Positions 6,129 through 8,057 of a stretch of 8,057 bases of DNA are shown here, in pieces. Numbering within the stretch: position 1 is the stretch's first letter; every line of letters begins with the position of its first letter. Source of the DNA: Parcubacteria group bacterium. GTDB lineage: Bacteria; Patescibacteriota; Minisyncoccia; UBA6257; JACRHY01. The position numbers and the translations under genes are program-made. The notes under the pieces are model-generated. The model did no database searches, was not told the DNA's origin, and saw nothing but the letters and a program-made list of their open reading frames with translations. The stretch lies in the NCBI GenBank assembly GCA_016215765.1, contig JACRHY010000011.1, positions 1 to 8,057 on the forward strand, given 5' to 3'.

Positions 6129-6686
6129 ATGAAAACTTCCGAATTTAAATTAATAATCGGGCTGGGAAACAGCGGCGTTGAATATTTTTCCACTTATCAC
6201 AACGCCGGATTTTTATTCGTGGAATTTATCGCCGGCGAGAAATTCAAAAAGAAAAAGGATTTTGAGTTTTTTAAAACGGGGGGGCGGATTTTCGCCAAGC
6301 CGCTCGGCTTTATGAACGATTCGGGAAGGGGCGGCGTTTCGGCGATGAAATATTTTCAAATCAAACCGGCGGAGATTTTAGTCGTCCACGACGATGCCGA
6401 TTTAACGGCGGGAAATTATAAAATCTCGTTCGGCAGGAGCGCGGCCGGCCACCGGGGCATCGCGTCAATCATTGACCGTCTGAAAACGAAAGATTTTTGG
6501 CGGCTGCGAATCGGAATAAGATCTTCATCGGCAGGCCCGGAGCAAACTCTTTCGGCGAAACGAAGCGCGGCGGAAAAACGGCCGAAAGCCGGAGAATTCG
6601 TTCTTCGGCCCATTGCCTCCGCCGATTTTAAGGAAATAAAATCCGCCTTTGAAAAGGCGGCTAAGGATTTAGGTCTCTTGCCGTAA
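6129..6686 (+). CDS. pth: Peptidyl-tRNA hydrolase
   Basis: Pth cleaves peptidyl-tRNA released by abortive translation and recycles tRNA. The 185-residue product is of normal length (E. coli 194). Conserved residues: Asn14 in GLGNSG (usually GLGNPG), catalytic His24 in YHNAGF, Asn63 in GFMNDSG, Asp88 in VVHDDADL, and His108 in AAGHRG. The residue after His108 is Arg, where most enzymes have Asn (GHNG). The C-terminal part has an Ala/Lys/Arg-rich stretch before the family-like EFVLRP. The ATG at 6129 gives the family N-terminus KLIIGLGN; an ATG at 6090 would coincide with the predicted transcription start. No SD is visible. A run of seven G at 6278-6284 encodes Gly-Gly with the frame intact. 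It is the only confident plus-strand gene here, and its 3' end overlaps pilM-N tail to tail by 26 bp. Confidence 0.95.
   Translation: MKTSEFKLIIGLGNSGVEYFSTYHNAGFLFVEFIAGEKFKKKKDFEFFKTGGRIFAKPLGFMNDSGRGGVSAMKYFQIKPAEILVVHDDADLTAGNYKISFGRSAAGHRGIASIIDRLKTKDFWRLRIGIRSSSAGPEQTLSAKRSAAEKRPKAGEFVLRPIASADFKEIKSAFEKAAKDLGLLP
6632..6660 (-). terminator. Rho-independent terminator of the pilM-N transcript
   Basis: On the minus strand the pilM-N stop TAG is followed at once by CCGCCTTTTCAAAGGCGG, an inverted repeat with 8-bp arms (five GC pairs at the base), then ATTTTATTTCC. Stem plus T-rich tail is the classical intrinsic layout. The hairpin lies entirely within pth coding sequence on the other strand (codons for KSAFEKAA). 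No T-tract follows it on the plus strand, so it should act only on minus-strand transcription. Confidence 0.75.
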
Positions 6687-8057
6687 AATCCAGACGAAAG
6701 GAAAACCGCCCGCCGGCCGGCGCGATGTTGGTCAACGGAAGATTGACATCCGTAAATTGCGGCTGACCGCTTAATTTTTTTTTAAAGCTCAAAATCGCCT
6801 CTTCGCCGGCGGCCCGGCCGCTGACGGCGACGGGAACCGTCGGCGACTGAACCAATACCCTGTCCAAGATAACGACCTGACCGGCAAGCTGGTCCAGTTT
6901 TTCAAATAAAAACGACCACTTGGCGCGCGGCGCGGCGGCTTTGGCGATTAAAGAAACGAGATTATTAAATGTCCTCGCTTCTCTCTGAAGGCGACTTATC
7001 TCTTCGGCGGCGGGAATGTTTAAAAACGCGCCCGCCGCCCGGTCGGAGGCGTCGGAGGCGCTTTTAATCATAAAAATATCGGCTGCCAAAAATAAAACAA
7101 GAACGAAGCCCAAAAACGCCCAAACTAAATTGCGGGAAAAACCAATGAAGTGAATGACGCGATCCCGGCGAAATTCTTCCTTTACGCCGACGCTCGTCAA
7201 ACTTAAAGCCGCGTCTTCAAGGCGGGGAACTTCCCCTCTTAAAACGGCGCCGGCGGCGGCAAACCACCGCGACGGCAGATCGCCGAACCGCCTTGGCGCC
7301 AATTTTCGGATTTTAAAAGAAAATTTTTCCGAAACAATCTTGCTCAATTCGGATTCCAAACCTTCCGAAATTATCATCAGATTATTCAACTGTTCGCCGC
7401 TCCACTGGGTAAAATAAAAATTCGTGATTTTTCCGATTTCGCGGACAACTTCCTCGCGCAAAATCGCCATCGTCACCCGCTTGGCATCGCCGCCAATCGC
7501 CTTCCAGGAACGAAACGAGGAAAAAGTCAGATTGCCGCCCCTTGAAACGACAAAACCGATTCCCTCGCTGGAAACGACGATAATCAGTTGCGGCTCGCCG
7601 AAACCGACGTCGGCGTCCGATTTTCCGATAAACCTGACCAGCGAAAGCGAAGTCGGTTCAATCGCCACGGGTGAAAATCCGGCCGTTTTTAAACATTCCG
7701 TCAGATCGTCAATCGTCGTTTTTTCAATAAACGCTCCCAGAAAATCCGTTTGAAGACCGTTAATCGCCCCCTCGCCGATAATTTGCCATCCGCAATAGGC
7801 CTTATCAAATTCAATCGGCGAAATCATCTGAAGATTAAGATTAACCGCTTCCTCAATGTTTTCCTCCGGAAGGTTGGGGAGACCGAAACGCTGGGTGTAA
7901 ATGCCCTCGCCCTGCAGAGAAACGACGACGAATATTTTTCGTTTGGAGTTTGAAGCGACCTCGTCATGAATCCGCCGCAGGGCGGCGGTAAAATTATTTT
8001 TGTCTTTAATCGTTCCGTCAACGACAATTCCTGGCGGCAGCCGCAGCGACGCCTGAA
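6661..8057 (-). CDS. PilM-PilN-like fusion protein of a type IV pilus system (GspL-like layout), 5' end outside window
   Basis: The frame is open to the right edge, so the start is missing; 464 residues are visible (numbered here from the edge). Residues 1 to about 285 resemble PilM, the actin-like cytoplasmic platform protein of type IV pili: LPPGIVVDGTIKDK, IFVVVSL, IYTQRFGLPNLPEENIEEAV, and GWQIIGEG. A single transmembrane helix follows at about 309-331 with basic residues before it (cytoplasmic N-side). Then come a short helical stretch and a PilN-like domain (about 380-464: KWSFLFEKLDQLAG, SGRAAGEEAILSFKKKL, FRLDFTARDL). In most bacteria PilM and PilN are separate adjacent genes; GspL of type II secretion has both in one chain. 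The phosphate-2 and adenosine loops look degenerate (VVSSEGI; ISEGLESE), so ATP binding is doubtful. A methionine at 7827 is internal. No pilO follows: a terminator begins right at the stop. Confidence 0.82.
   Translation of the reverse strand, partial: QASLRLPPGIVVDGTIKDKNNFTAALRRIHDEVASNSKRKIFVVVSLQGEGIYTQRFGLPNLPEENIEEAVNLNLQMISPIEFDKAYCGWQIIGEGAINGLQTDFLGAFIEKTTIDDLTECLKTAGFSPVAIEPTSLSLVRFIGKSDADVGFGEPQLIIVVSSEGIGFVVSRGGNLTFSSFRSWKAIGGDAKRVTMAILREEVVREIGKITNFYFTQWSGEQLNNLMIISEGLESELSKIVSEKFSFKIRKLAPRRFGDLPSRWFAAAGAVLRGEVPRLEDAALSLTSVGVKEEFRRDRVIHFIGFSRNLVWAFLGFVLVLFLAADIFMIKSASDASDRAAGAFLNIPAAEEISRLQREARTFNNLVSLIAKAAAPRAKWSFLFEKLDQLAGQVVILDRVLVQSPTVPVAVSGRAAGEEAILSFKKKLSGQPQFTDVNLPLTNIAPAGGRFSFRLDFTARDLNP

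Noticed and set aside
6278..6284. Seven-G run in pth as a frameshift or pseudogene sign
   Set aside because: The frame is continuous and conserved motifs on both sides are in the same frame.
6711..6722. CGCCGGCCGGCG palindrome after the pth stop as a pth terminator
   Set aside because: There is no T-tract after it, no loop without opening pairs, and it lies in Ala/Gly codons of the pilM-N gene.
1..8057. CRISPR arrays, tRNA or rRNA genes, insertion sequences, prophage genes
   Set aside because: I saw no regularly spaced repeats, no tRNA-like cloverleaf, no transposase or integrase motifs; almost all DNA is covered by core genes.

Overview
This window most likely comes from a member of the Candidate Phyla Radiation (Patescibacteria), probably Parcubacteria-like. 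The inference rests on short, tightly packed housekeeping genes with overlapping ends, few Shine-Dalgarno (SD) sites, lysine-rich termini, and a PilM-type pilus protein beside a minimal division and translation gene set. TGA serves as a normal stop (rpsU, yqeY, hisS), so the UGA=Gly code of Gracilibacteria/Absconditabacteria is not in use. I could not run a phylogeny, so the lineage is inference.

Layout, right to left, because nearly everything is on the minus strand. At 8057-6661 is the 3' part of a PilM-like gene fused to a transmembrane helix and a PilN-like domain; its start lies outside the window. It ends at a stop codon directly followed by a Rho-independent terminator, which lies inside the last codons of pth, the only confident plus-strand gene (6129-6686, peptidyl-tRNA hydrolase). 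pth is divergent from lepB (signal peptidase I, 6066-5497) across about 62 bp that hold a promoter-like sequence and an inverted repeat. From lepB a continuous co-directional run follows: hisS, a HIT-family nucleotide hydrolase, rpsU (bS21), yqeY, ybeY, ftsA and ftsZ, ending at 151. Positions 1-150 are AT-rich, with three inverted repeats and no convincing gene.

From rpsU to ftsZ every junction overlaps: 4, 4, 28 and 1 nt. This makes one probable translationally coupled unit joining ribosome function (bS21, the YbeY rRNA maturation nuclease, the YqeY GatB-like protein) to the division machinery (FtsA membrane anchor, FtsZ ring GTPase). HisRS and Pth add tRNA charging and recycling; LepB and PilM-N serve the cell envelope. 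The window is mostly core genes. I did not find a clear new multi-gene system. The most unusual items are the PilM-PilN (GspL-like) fusion with an apparently degenerate nucleotide site, the terminator hidden inside the opposing pth coding sequence, and the overlapping bS21-to-FtsZ chain.
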